A stretch of DNA of 15,194 bases from Candidatus Poseidoniia archaeon (GCA_022449705.1 JAKURS010000010.1:4168-19361), one strand, 5' to 3'; shown: positions 1-7,344, counted from the stretch's first letter. Program-made: numbers and translations. Notes: generated from the sequence alone by a model not told the origin.

Positions 1-1
1 G

Positions 2-223
2 GGCGACCAGGCGCTGGAGGACTACGTCGAGGACTTGGCGGCTGAGATGCTCGCGACCACTTATGGCCTCGAGTTTGACCCGGACGCCTCATGGGACGAG
101 AAGCGCGAGCTCTGGAGGATCGACAACCATATCGTGCGCACCCGTTCGGTAGTGCAGACCGCAACCGTGGGAGCGGAGCGCCGCTGGACCACCGTGGTCG
201 CCGCAGCGGTGCTTATCCTGTAG
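2..223 (+). CDS. C-terminal end of an unidentified protein (cut by window start)
   Basis: The frame is open from the first complete codon at base 2 to the TAG at 221-223, so this is the last 73 codons of a gene that begins outside the window. I do not recognise the family. The visible part is acidic and helical-looking (EDYVEDLAAEMLATTYGLEF), followed by a mixed-charge stretch and a short hydrophobic end (WTTVVAAAVLIL) that could be the first part of a terminal membrane helix or simply a buried strand. Codon use (CGC, GCG, high GC at third positions) matches the next genes, which supports it being real coding sequence. A shorter internal start (TTG at 35) is possible but needless because the frame stays open to the edge. 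Function unknown. Confidence 0.55.
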   Translation, partial: GDQALEDYVEDLAAEMLATTYGLEFDPDASWDEKRELWRIDNHIVRTRSVVQTATVGAERRWTTVVAAAVLIL

Positions 224-233
224 CGGTAATCGC

Positions 234-239
234 TTAATA
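234..239 (+). promoter_or_regulatory. TATA-like box for the beta-propeller gene
   Basis: TTAATA in an otherwise GC-rich spacer, centred about 26 nt before the ATG at 263. No Shine-Dalgarno site precedes that ATG, so transcription probably starts at or next to the start codon (leaderless). Confidence 0.5.
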
Positions 240-262
240 GCCACCAGCGGTCGTCGGCGGAA

Positions 263-1492
263 ATGGCGGAAGCCAGTCAGCTCTGGAAATTCAGGGACGA
301 GTCGTCGACCACTGCCATGGCGATTGGCAGCCAGGGCCGCTACGGTGCGGTAGGCGGCCGGCGCAGCGGCGTCGTGTTCCTGGGGCAGGACGGCCGCCCG
401 GTCTGGCGCTCGCGCGAAATCAGCGACGTGCGCGATATCTCGCTGGCGGGCGGCGGCCGCGCGGTGCTGGTCGCCAGCGGAGATAACACGGTCCACTACC
501 TGGACCGGCGCGGCCGGGAGATGTGGCACCGCAATCTGAACCACGCTGCCACCACCGTGGGCGTCTCGAGTCGAGCTGATCTGGTCGTGACGGGGTTGCT
601 GCGCGGGAGCCTGCACGCCTACGACCGCACCGGCAAACTGCTCTGGGAGCACCGGCCGGGCGGCACCGATTTCCGTATTAACGACGTCGCCATCTCGGCC
701 AATGGCCAGTACGTGGTGGTCGGCACCGACTACGCGCACGTCTACCTCTACAGCGCCAGCGGCAACGTGCTGTGGAGCGTTGAGACCACTGGCAAGGTGC
801 TCGAGACATGCATCAGCTCCAACGGCGACTACATCGCCTATATGACCGACGACCGGCGCATCTACTTTGCGGTCAAGAGCTCGCGCGTGGTGTGGGAGTA
901 CCGTTTCGATCGGCAGCCGCTCTGGATTGACATGGTGGGCACTGCCGACTTTGTGGTTGTCGGCGAGACCCCGCGCAAGGTCTCGATCTTCAGCAAGTCG
1001 GGGCGGCGCACCTGGAGCTTCAAGCTGCAGGCTCCCGGCACCATCGGCCGGCTGGCTGACAGCGGCGGCAATATCTTGGTCGGTGGCCGTAACGGCGAAG
1101 TGACCATGCTCGGCATCGAGGCGTACCTGGCGCGGTTGCTGCGGCAGGCGCAACGGCTGGTCGAGCGGGCACGCACGGAGGGGCTCGACCCGCACGAAGC
1201 CGATCAGCAGCTCTACGCCGCCGAGCGGGCGCTGGAGGATGGCGCACATCAGGAATTCCTCGACACGGTCGCCCGGGCGAAGAATGCTGCGCAGGAGGCG
1301 CCAGTAGCGCGCAAGGCGGTAGCGGAAACTGCCGGGGGTGGCGACAGCTGCGGCAACTGCGGCGCCGAGAATCTGCCCGGCTTCAAGTTCTGCGGCAGTT
1401 GCGGGCAGAAGCTGGCGCAGGGCTGCCCCTCCTGCGGTACCCAGCTCCAGCCCGGCTTCCAGTTCTGTGGCAACTGCGGCGCCCAGCTCTGA
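263..1492 (+). CDS. PQQ/WD40-like beta-propeller protein with two C-terminal zinc ribbons
   Basis: A 409-residue protein. Residues about 5-284 hold repeats of roughly 40 residues in which a hydrophobic strand is followed by phrases such as YLDRRGREMWH, AYDRTGKLLWE and LYSASGNVLWS; this DxxGxxLW pattern is typical of PQQ-like beta-propeller blades. Residues about 285-348 are charged and helical (LARLLRQAQRLVERA). Two zinc ribbons follow: Cys363/366/377/380 and Cys388/391/402/405, each CxxC-x10-CxxC and so alike that they look like a tandem copy. There is no signal peptide or membrane helix, so the protein is probably cytoplasmic. The start is the ATG lying about 26 nt after a TATA-like box. 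It stands alone as a transcription unit. A scaffold or sensor role is plausible, but no function can be read from the sequence. Confidence 0.85.
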   Translation: MAEASQLWKFRDESSTTAMAIGSQGRYGAVGGRRSGVVFLGQDGRPVWRSREISDVRDISLAGGGRAVLVASGDNTVHYLDRRGREMWHRNLNHAATTVGVSSRADLVVTGLLRGSLHAYDRTGKLLWEHRPGGTDFRINDVAISANGQYVVVGTDYAHVYLYSASGNVLWSVETTGKVLETCISSNGDYIAYMTDDRRIYFAVKSSRVVWEYRFDRQPLWIDMVGTADFVVVGETPRKVSIFSKSGRRTWSFKLQAPGTIGRLADSGGNILVGGRNGEVTMLGIEAYLARLLRQAQRLVERARTEGLDPHEADQQLYAAERALEDGAHQEFLDTVARAKNAAQEAPVARKAVAETAGGGDSCGNCGAENLPGFKFCGSCGQKLAQGCPSCGTQLQPGFQFCGNCGAQL

Positions 1493-1587
1493 GACAGAAT
1501 ACGGCTGTGGCTGCTGGACGGGCTCATCCGGCCCGGTGCCCCGGCTTCCGCAGGCGTGCCTTTGAGCGGCTCGGGGGGAGCAGGCTG

Positions 1588-1594
1588 TTTAATA
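1588..1594 (+). promoter_or_regulatory. TATA-like box for the acyl-CoA synthetase gene
   Basis: TTTAATA centred about 23 nt before the ATG at 1614, in GC-rich surroundings; no ribosome binding site is seen before the ATG, consistent with a leaderless transcript. Confidence 0.55.
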
Positions 1595-1613
1595 CCTGAG
1601 CGTCTGCACCCCC

Positions 1614-3395
1614 ATGGCCCCTACGACCCCCTCCAAGTTGCTCGAGAACGCAATGAAGTACGCCGACCAGCCGGCGCTTTCGACGCCATCCGGGGAGGGA
1701 TGGGCGACCGAGACCTGGTCCGAGTTCGCCACATACGTCATGGACGTCGCCCGCGCGCTGGTCGCGCTCGGCTTCGAGCCAGGTGACAAGCTCAGTATCT
1801 ACAGCTACAATCGCAGGGAGTGGTACGGCGGCTACCTCGCGGCACAGATGGCGGGTGGTGCCGGGGTGGGTGTCTACCACACTTCATCGGCCGAGGAGGT
1901 GGAGTGGGTCATCGGCAATTCCGACTCAAAGGTGGCATTCGTCGGCCACAACCCGATGGCGGCGGGCGACGAGTCCAAGATGCCGCAGCACCGGCTGATG
2001 CAGGTCATCGAGGGGCTCGACAAGGTCGAGCACTTCGTGCTGCTGCCAGGCGTCGAGGGCGTTTCGCACGAGAAGCTGATGTCGTGGGACGCGTTCATGG
2101 GCCACGGCGCCGGGGTCGAGACTGCCACGCTGCACGAGCGTGTCAGCGCACTGACCGATGACGACACCAGCGCACTAATCTACACTTCGGGAACGACCGG
2201 CAACCCGAAAGGCGTCGAGCTGACCCACGGCAACTGGAACTTCGAAGTGCAGGCGGCCGACTTCGCCTTCCTGTTCGACCAGGGCGAGCGGTACGTTTCC
2301 TGGCTGCCGCTGGCACACGTCTTCGGGCAGCTGATTGACAACCACTACTGGGTCGACAAGGCGATGCACATGTACGTGGCGGACAACCCGCTCAATGTAG
2401 TCGACCTCGCCAAGGAGGTTCAACCGCACCTGTTCATTGGAGTGCCACGCATCTACGAAAAAATCTACTCCAACGTGCGCGCTGCCATTGACGGCAAGGC
2501 GGTACTGCGCATCGGGCTCAAGCTACCGCTGCTTTCGGGCATCTTCCGCAAGGTACTGCGGAAGAAGACCGGGATGAAGGCGTGCCGCTTCGCCGTTACC
2601 GGCGCAGCGCCAATCAATCCCGACATTCTGGAACTGTTCCAGTCGCTCGGGATCCCCATCTTTGAGGGTTACGGCATGACCGAGAATACCGCCGGTGCGA
2701 CGCTCAACTACGCCGGGCAGAACCGCATCGGGACCGTTGGCCCCGTCTTCCCCGACACCGAGATGAAGGTGGCAGACGACGGCGAGCTGCTGATTCGCGG
2801 CCCGCACGTCATGAAGGGCTACTACCGGGACCAGGCGGCGACCGACGAGGTATTGAAGGATGGCTGGCTCTACACCGGTGACGTCGGCACCATCGATGGT
2901 GACGGCTTCGTGAAAATCACCGGTCGCAAGAAGGAAATCTACATCAGCTCGGGCGGCAAGAACATCGCCCCACTTGTCATCGAGGAGACGATGAAGTCAA
3001 TGCCGCTGGTGTCGCAGTGCTTCCTGGTCGGTGATGGCCGCAAGTACTGTTCGGCGCTGCTAACGCTCGACGCCTTCGCCATCATGCGCGACAAGCTCGG
3101 GATGGACCCGCTGGAGATTCCGAAGAACCCGGTTGAGCAGGTTGCCAAGCTGGAGGAGCTGGGACACTCGCTCGAAGAGTATACCGGCTCTGCCGATATC
3201 CGTGCCGAGATCCAGGCGCAGATGGACGAACTGAATGGGAAATTCTCGCCTCCGGAGCAGGTGAAGAAATTCGCTATCCTGCCGCGCGACTTTACCATCG
3301 ACGACGGCGAGCTGACCCCCACGCTCAAGATAAAGCGCAAGCCCATCGCCGCGAACTGGGCAGCGGAAATTGAGTCGCTCTACGTCGGTGCATGA
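1614..3395 (+). CDS. AMP-forming long-chain acyl-CoA synthetase
   Basis: A 593-residue member of the ANL adenylate-forming superfamily, which activates a fatty acid with ATP to an acyl-AMP and then transfers it to CoA. The motifs appear in order: the phosphate-binding loop YTSGTTGNPKG (190-200), GYGMTE (352-357), YTGD (420-423), GRKKE (437-441) followed by SSGGKNIAP, and a C-terminal lysine-rich TPTLKIKRKP (about 569-577), where the catalytic lysine of the family lies. Length and the GELTPTLKIKRK ending resemble the long-chain (FadD15/ACSBG-like) branch rather than acetyl-CoA synthetase; chain-length preference is inferred. No membrane helices are evident. It begins about 23 nt after a TATA-like box and its TGA overlaps the ATG of a small zinc-ribbon gene, so the two are probably cotranscribed. 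Confidence 0.93.
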   Translation: MAPTTPSKLLENAMKYADQPALSTPSGEGWATETWSEFATYVMDVARALVALGFEPGDKLSIYSYNRREWYGGYLAAQMAGGAGVGVYHTSSAEEVEWVIGNSDSKVAFVGHNPMAAGDESKMPQHRLMQVIEGLDKVEHFVLLPGVEGVSHEKLMSWDAFMGHGAGVETATLHERVSALTDDDTSALIYTSGTTGNPKGVELTHGNWNFEVQAADFAFLFDQGERYVSWLPLAHVFGQLIDNHYWVDKAMHMYVADNPLNVVDLAKEVQPHLFIGVPRIYEKIYSNVRAAIDGKAVLRIGLKLPLLSGIFRKVLRKKTGMKACRFAVTGAAPINPDILELFQSLGIPIFEGYGMTENTAGATLNYAGQNRIGTVGPVFPDTEMKVADDGELLIRGPHVMKGYYRDQAATDEVLKDGWLYTGDVGTIDGDGFVKITGRKKEIYISSGGKNIAPLVIEETMKSMPLVSQCFLVGDGRKYCSALLTLDAFAIMRDKLGMDPLEIPKNPVEQVAKLEELGHSLEEYTGSADIRAEIQAQMDELNGKFSPPEQVKKFAILPRDFTIDDGELTPTLKIKRKPIAANWAAEIESLYVGA

Positions 3396-3673
3396 GTCTG
3401 CTGCGCGCCAGTTTCGGTATCTGTGGCGTCCTGGCGCTGGTCGATACGCTGCTGGCGCAGAACGCGCTAGTCGAATACCTGGCCTACCTGGTTGCGCTGG
3501 CTGCTTTCGGGCTGGCGGCGTGGTGGCCCGACCCGCTGCCGCCGCCCCCCGCGCCGGGGCAGTGGTCGGCGCCCGCTGCGGGACGCGAACGCACGCAGGC
3601 GGAATGCAGCGGGTGCGGGCGCGAGGTGGACGCCGACTGGTCGATGTGCCCCTACTGCTCGGCGCGGTTGTAG
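3392..3673 (+). CDS. small two-helix membrane protein with C-terminal zinc ribbon
   Basis: A 93-residue protein whose ATG overlaps the TGA of the acyl-CoA synthetase gene (ATGA), indicating translational coupling. Two hydrophobic segments, about residues 4-22 and 29-45, suggest a membrane hairpin. A proline-rich linker (PDPLPPPPAPG) follows, then a zinc ribbon with Cys72, Cys75, Cys86 and Cys89 (CSGC and CPYC). The zinc end would face the cytoplasm if the N-terminus does. The close coupling makes a functional tie to the synthetase possible, for example placing it at the membrane, but this is inference. No named family is recognised. The codon use matches its neighbour, and the paired cysteines argue against a chance open frame. 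Confidence 0.78.
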   Translation: MSLLRASFGICGVLALVDTLLAQNALVEYLAYLVALAAFGLAAWWPDPLPPPPAPGQWSAPAAGRERTQAECSGCGREVDADWSMCPYCSARL

Positions 3674-3707
3674 CGCCGGCAGCGGATGCGAAAGTAGCCC
3701 CGGCAGC

Positions 3708-3713
3708 CTAAAG
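3708..3713 (+). promoter_or_regulatory. TATA-like box for the EF-Tu-domain-like gene
   Basis: CTAAAG centred about 25 nt before the ATG at 3736. It is weaker than the other boxes in the window but at the same distance. Confidence 0.35.
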
Positions 3714-3735
3714 AGCCCCGACCGCCTCAAGGTTT

Positions 3736-3990
3736 ATGGCCCAGACGGAGGTTGGCCGGGTTGACAAGTACTTCCGCAAGGTAGGCGTCGCGGCGCTCGA
3801 GCTGACCGAAGCCATCGCAATCGGCGACACGCTGCGCTTCTCCGGTTCCACCACCAACTTCGAGATGAAGGTGGAGTCAATGCAGATTGAGCATGAGGTG
3901 GTCGAGAGCGCCGCCGCAGGCTCGGACGTCGGCATCTCGGTCCCGGAGCGGGTGCGGCGCAGCGACACGGTCTATCGCGTCAGCGACTGA
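3736..3990 (+). CDS. translation elongation factor-like protein (EF-Tu domain II fold)
   Basis: An 84-residue stand-alone beta-barrel protein. The sequence runs VGRVDKYFRKVGVAALEL, then IGDTLRFSGSTTNFEMKVES, then a region with SMQIEH and the ending GISVPERVRRSDTVYRV. This is the pattern of domain II of translational GTPases (Gly-Asp-x-Leu-x-Phe-x-Gly, then a Met-Gln-ile strand, then GD-like turn and V-strand), without any GTPase domain. Similar proteins of 80-90 residues annotated as 'translation elongation factor-like' are known in many archaea; their role is not established. The ATG was chosen because it lies about 25 nt after a TATA-like box and gives the expected length. Its TGA at 3988-3990 lies only 34 nt before the protease start. 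Confidence 0.82.
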   Translation: MAQTEVGRVDKYFRKVGVAALELTEAIAIGDTLRFSGSTTNFEMKVESMQIEHEVVESAAAGSDVGISVPERVRRSDTVYRVSD

Positions 3991-3997
3991 CGCCAGC

Positions 3998-4003
3998 CTT
4001 ATC
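3998..4003 (+). promoter_or_regulatory. TATA-like box for the subtilisin-like protease gene
   Basis: CTTATC centred about 24 nt before the ATG at 4025 and 27 nt before the ATG at 4028. It supports one of these two starts over the upstream in-frame starts that would run back into the preceding gene. Confidence 0.4.
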
Positions 4004-4024
4004 AGTCGGCAACGCTCCGCCAGC

Positions 4025-6061
4025 ATGATGCGACGACTCGCGGCAATCCTGCTGGTGGCGCTGATGCTCGCTGGCAACCTGCAGTTGCCGGTTGGCGCGG
4101 CGGGTGCATCCCCGGCGGTGCAGGCCGCTTCCGAACCACTACAGCCTGCGGACGACACCGAGTCGTTGCCTGCACCCACGGCAGCAGTGCCCTGGTGGGA
4201 GCGTACTTCGCGCGACAGCGATCGCAATGGTATCGTTGACTGGCTGGAGGAGCAGGCCGAGCCCACGGCCGTCGGCGTTTCCTATGGCTACCAGCCCGGC
4301 CAGCGCGAGCTGGAGCTGCTGCTGCTGGCGGGTTTCGAGCCGCGGCTGCTGCTTTCCGACGCGGTGCTGCTCGGGTCCGTCGCACCGGAGCGTTTCGCGC
4401 TGGCGGCATCGCTGCCCGGCGTCGTCATGGTCGAGCCTTACGGTAAAGTTGAGTTCTACGGTGACGTCCAGACGCCCGCCATCCGGGCGAAGAACTCGAC
4501 GGTCTACCCGACCGGCGCGTGGGACCTGGGCTTTACCGGAAAGGGCGTCAACGTCGCCATTGTCGATACGGGAATTGACAACGAGCATCCCGGGCTGGTG
4601 GGCAAGTTCGTCGCCGGCTACGATGCTGTTTGCTACATGCACACAGACCCCGCTTGCTTTTTCGATAACCCGGGTCGCGAAACTGATGGCTCCTTCGACC
4701 CGGACGACGGCAACCAGCACGGCACTGCCTGCTCGGGGATGGCGACCGCGACCGGGCTGCTGGCCGACGGGAGCCTGACCGATTACCAGGGCGCTGCACC
4801 CGACGCATCGCTGGTCGATGTCAGGATTGGCTCGGACGTTGGTGCAGGCCCATTCGAGAACTATCTTCTCGAGCAGGAGTTCTACGAGTCGGCAATGAAC
4901 GGCCTGCAATGGGTTATTGACCACCGTGATGACGCGTGGCCCAACGTAGACGAGGCGAACTACGGCATCGACATTGTCTCGCTCTCGTGGGGTATCACCT
5001 CGCACGAAGATGGCGGCAGCGACGGTACCGACATGCATTCGCGGAGGCTGGACGAGGTGACCGAAGCGGGTGTCGTCGTCAGCGTCGCGGCGGGCAACAG
5101 CGGCCCCGACAATGACGGCTTTTCCGGCATGGGATCGTCCAGCCTCTCAGTCACGATCGGCGCACTCGACGACCACAACACGGTCGAGCGCGACGACGAT
5201 ACTATTGCATCCTACAGCAGCCGCGGCCCGCGCCGCGACAACAATGATGGTTACCCCTACGACGAGTTGAAGCCCGACGTCTCGGCGCCCGGCACCAACA
5301 TCGTCCAGGCCGAGGGGTGCTACACCTCCGGCAGCTGCAACAACAACGTCCCGGGGCAGGACGCCTCCAACAACGGCTACTCCGGCCGTGGCTCTGGCAC
5401 CAGCTACGCGACGCCGTCTGTGGCGGGCGTGATGGCGCTGCTCCTCGAAGTCAACGGCAACCTGACCCCGGCGGTGGTCAAGGAAATCCTGCGCACTACT
5501 GCCGAACCGCGCGGTGAGCCGACTTACCCGGAGCTGGACCCGTTCTGGAACCGGGACTTCGGCTGGGGGCTGGTCGATGCGCTGATTGCGGTCGAGGAAG
5601 CCAAACTGCTTGAGGATCCGGAGAACGTCGACGTGGAATTGCAGGCGCACATCCTCGAGACGCAGACCAACGACTCCGTAGTTATCAGGGGTGTCTCGTG
5701 GGCGCGTCTCGGCAACGTCTCGGCGGTGCAGTACCGGCTTGACGACGGCCCGTGGCGCGAAGTCTCCGAGTACGCGGTCGAGCTGCCGCAGCCGACCGGC
5801 GCCTACATCCCGTGGAGCATTTCGCTCAGCGAGGCGGAGCTGGCGTTCAGTGGCGACCACACGCTCTTCGTGCGCGCGCTCGGCAACGACGGCTTCCACT
5901 CGCTGACGCCGCACACCCATTTCCAGGCCGAAGGCCACACTAGCGACGAGACGACAAGCGGTGTCCTCGTGCCGCTGGTACTTGCAATTACGATGGTAGC
6001 GGGCGGCGCGATTGCGGTGGTGGCGTACCGCAGCGGGCGGTTCACTCCCCCGCGCGACTAG
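4025..6061 (+). CDS. secreted subtilisin-like serine protease (S8) with C-terminal membrane anchor
   Basis: From the ATG at 4025 this encodes 678 residues. The N-terminus MMRRLAAILLVALMLAGN is a signal peptide, which decides the start; the frame is open further upstream but that would lose the signal. A DSDRNGIVDW segment near residue 65 resembles a calcium-binding loop. The S8 triad is present: Asp181 in VAIVDTGID, His232 in NQHGTACSG, Ser460 in GTSYATPSVAG, with the oxyanion asparagine Asn358 in AAGNSGP. Inserts around the His motif contain cysteines that may form disulfides. After the catalytic domain comes a beta-rich domain (about 535-640) and a final hydrophobic helix (VPLVLAITMVAGGAIAVVAY) followed by RSGRFTPPRD, so the enzyme is probably anchored on the outer face. 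It likely digests extracellular protein, fitting the nearby peptide importer. Its end overlaps the opposite-strand methyltransferase gene by 20 bp. Confidence 0.93.
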   Translation: MMRRLAAILLVALMLAGNLQLPVGAAGASPAVQAASEPLQPADDTESLPAPTAAVPWWERTSRDSDRNGIVDWLEEQAEPTAVGVSYGYQPGQRELELLLLAGFEPRLLLSDAVLLGSVAPERFALAASLPGVVMVEPYGKVEFYGDVQTPAIRAKNSTVYPTGAWDLGFTGKGVNVAIVDTGIDNEHPGLVGKFVAGYDAVCYMHTDPACFFDNPGRETDGSFDPDDGNQHGTACSGMATATGLLADGSLTDYQGAAPDASLVDVRIGSDVGAGPFENYLLEQEFYESAMNGLQWVIDHRDDAWPNVDEANYGIDIVSLSWGITSHEDGGSDGTDMHSRRLDEVTEAGVVVSVAAGNSGPDNDGFSGMGSSSLSVTIGALDDHNTVERDDDTIASYSSRGPRRDNNDGYPYDELKPDVSAPGTNIVQAEGCYTSGSCNNNVPGQDASNNGYSGRGSGTSYATPSVAGVMALLLEVNGNLTPAVVKEILRTTAEPRGEPTYPELDPFWNRDFGWGLVDALIAVEEAKLLEDPENVDVELQAHILETQTNDSVVIRGVSWARLGNVSAVQYRLDDGPWREVSEYAVELPQPTGAYIPWSISLSEAELAFSGDHTLFVRALGNDGFHSLTPHTHFQAEGHTSDETTSGVLVPLVLAITMVAGGAIAVVAYRSGRFTPPRD

Positions 6062-6518
6062 CCTCGTGCTCCAGCAACCACTCCTTCGCACCCGGCAGGC
6101 CTGACCAGCCACCCGGGCCGGAAGCGCCGACCGCGCGGTGGCACGGAATCAGGACCGGTATGGGGTTGCGCGCGCATGCCTGCCCCACCGCGCGGGCGGC
6201 GCGGGGTGACCCGGCCCTCGCCGCCAGCTCGCCGTAGGTGGCGGTCTCGCCCGCCGGGACGGCGCACAGTGCATCCCAGACGCGCTGCTGGAAGGCGGTG
6301 CCGCTAGGGCGCAGCTTCAGTAGCCCCGGGTCCCCGCCAGTGAAATATGTCTCGAGCGCGGCCGCGACTCGCGCGCCGGCAGGCGAGGTGGGAGTTCCAG
6401 CCGGCCGTGCCGGCTTGCCGTTGCGCGGCGAGTGGGGGAACTCGAGTCGCGTGATGTTATTGCCATCGAGCGTCACCGTCAGCGAGCCGAGCGGTGAAGC
6501 GACTGCGAAGCGTTCCAT
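6042..6518 (-). CDS. ogt: methylated-DNA--protein-cysteine S-methyltransferase (Ogt/MGMT)
   Basis: A 158-residue suicide repair protein that moves the methyl group from O6-methylguanine onto its own cysteine. The active-site motif PCHR is at 125-128 with the acceptor Cys126. Before it comes the DNA-binding helix-turn-helix with GTAFQQRVWDAL, PAGETATYGELA and the RAVGQA helix whose arginine acts as the base-flipping finger in this family. It ends GGWSGLPGAKEWLLEHE, also typical. The frame stays open far upstream, but the ATG at 6518 gives the family length and starts MERFAVASPLGSLTV, the usual N-terminus of the family; it lies 26 nt after a minus-strand TATA-like box. The gene converges on the protease gene with a 20-bp overlap and diverges from the transporter operon across 42 bp. 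Confidence 0.93.
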   Translation of the reverse strand: MERFAVASPLGSLTVTLDGNNITRLEFPHSPRNGKPARPAGTPTSPAGARVAAALETYFTGGDPGLLKLRPSGTAFQQRVWDALCAVPAGETATYGELAARAGSPRAARAVGQACARNPIPVLIPCHRAVGASGPGGWSGLPGAKEWLLEHEASRAGE

Positions 6519-6529
6519 CCACTGGATAG

Positions 6530-6537
6530 CTTTATAG
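6530..6537 (+). promoter_or_regulatory. TATA-like box for the transporter operon
   Basis: CTTTATAG centred about 27 nt before the ATG at 6561. It lies on the ogt side of the minus-strand box at 6541-6548, so the two promoters run across each other. No Shine-Dalgarno site precedes the ATG. Confidence 0.5.
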
Positions 6538-6540
6538 CGA

Positions 6541-6548
6541 TATTTAAT
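6541..6548 (-). promoter_or_regulatory. TATA-like box for ogt
   Basis: Reads ATTAAATA on the minus strand and is centred about 26 nt before the ogt ATG at 6518. It is 11 bp from the oppositely oriented box at 6530-6537. Confidence 0.5.
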
Positions 6549-6560
6549 CTCGCCAGACGG

Positions 6561-7343
6561 ATGCCCGTACGACCCCTCATCATAGGTGGCCTGCTGCTGC
6601 TTGTCTTGGGGTTGGCGGGTGAGTTCCTGGTTTTCCCGAAGCTGCTCGCCTCGGACGGCGGCGAGTTTGAGGCGCAAATCAGCACTTCGGAGGAAGGTAT
6701 TGATACCTACGATGAATATGACACGGGAGACACGGTAATCATTCTCGACACTATCGCTCGCATCCAGTATGAGGATGGCAAGACCAGTGTATGGCTCGAA
6801 AGCATCGGAGCTGATTTCGAGGGGGACATCCGCTTCACGTTCGATGGAAACCTGCTCTCCGATTTCGGCCTGGATTCCAAGGTGGTGATTACCTTTGAGG
6901 TGGTGCAGTATGAGTCCAGCGAGGTACCCGAGGGGTACGACGACAGCGATATCAGCAACAGGAAGCTGCCCGCCGACGCGGTAGCGCCGCGCTACTCGAC
7001 CCAGCCCGAACTGGCATTCGGCGGGCTGGCGGTGCTGGGACTGCTGCTGCTTGCCTTCGGCGGCTACAGCGCCTGGCGGGGCGGCGACGGGGAGGAGGAC
7101 GACTGGGGCATGGCTGTCCCGGCCGCCGCGCCGACAGTGGCACCTGCGATAACTGGCGCAGCCCCGGTCGCGTTTCCTCCTGCTGTAGCTCCACCAACCA
7201 CGCAACCTGCGGTATCTCCCGTGCGTACGGAAATGCAACTTATCCAGTGCCCCGCCTGCCAGGCTGGGCTCCAGATTAACGACCCGACACGGCCGCTCAG
7301 CATAACCTGCCCCGGCTGCCAGGCAGGAATGGTGGTGAGGTAG
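6561..7343 (+). CDS. membrane protein with extracytoplasmic domain and cytoplasmic zinc ribbon, first gene of the transporter operon
   Basis: A 260-residue protein of no family I can name. A first membrane helix spans about 5-27 (LIIGGLLLLVLGLAGEFLVF). Residues about 30-149 form an acidic, beta-rich domain (segments DTVIILDTIARIQYEDG and SKVVITFEVVQYE) that could be an OB-like barrel; this is a guess from strand pattern only. A second helix spans 150-172. A low-complexity Ala/Pro/Val linker (about 185-220) leads to a zinc ribbon with Cys230, Cys233, Cys250 and Cys253. With two helices, both ends including the zinc ribbon would be cytoplasmic and the middle domain outside. The next gene, the solute-binding lipoprotein, starts one base after its TAG, preceded by a GAGG site inside this gene, so the two are cotranscribed and probably work together. 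Confidence 0.8.
   Translation: MPVRPLIIGGLLLLVLGLAGEFLVFPKLLASDGGEFEAQISTSEEGIDTYDEYDTGDTVIILDTIARIQYEDGKTSVWLESIGADFEGDIRFTFDGNLLSDFGLDSKVVITFEVVQYESSEVPEGYDDSDISNRKLPADAVAPRYSTQPELAFGGLAVLGLLLLAFGGYSAWRGGDGEEDDWGMAVPAAAPTVAPAITGAAPVAFPPAVAPPTTQPAVSPVRTEMQLIQCPACQAGLQINDPTRPLSITCPGCQAGMVVR
7337..7340 (+). promoter_or_regulatory. Shine-Dalgarno site for the solute-binding protein gene
   Basis: GAGG ending 4 nt before the ATG at 7345, within the last codons of the upstream gene. It contrasts with the leaderless first genes and supports translation from a shared mRNA. Confidence 0.45.
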
Positions 7344-7344
7344 A

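Noticed and set aside
89..1249. Long open frame on the minus strand opposite the beta-propeller gene
   Set aside because: It mirrors a high-GC plus-strand gene, encodes a compositionally odd Ala/Arg/Val-rich sequence without recognisable domains, and the plus-strand product has clear propeller repeats and zinc ribbons.
3887..4024. Earlier in-frame start for the protease
   Set aside because: It would overlap the EF-Tu-domain-like gene by about 100 bases and bury the signal peptide inside the protein; the ATG at 4025 or 4028 fits both the signal peptide and the TATA spacing.
4139..6112. Long minus-strand open frames opposite the protease
   Set aside because: They are shadows of a high-GC coding strand; the plus strand has the full S8 catalytic triad.
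7068..7110. GC-rich repeated GGCGG/GAGGAGGAC tract as a regulatory repeat
   Set aside because: It is explained by glycine- and acid-rich codons after the second helix of the zinc-ribbon membrane protein.
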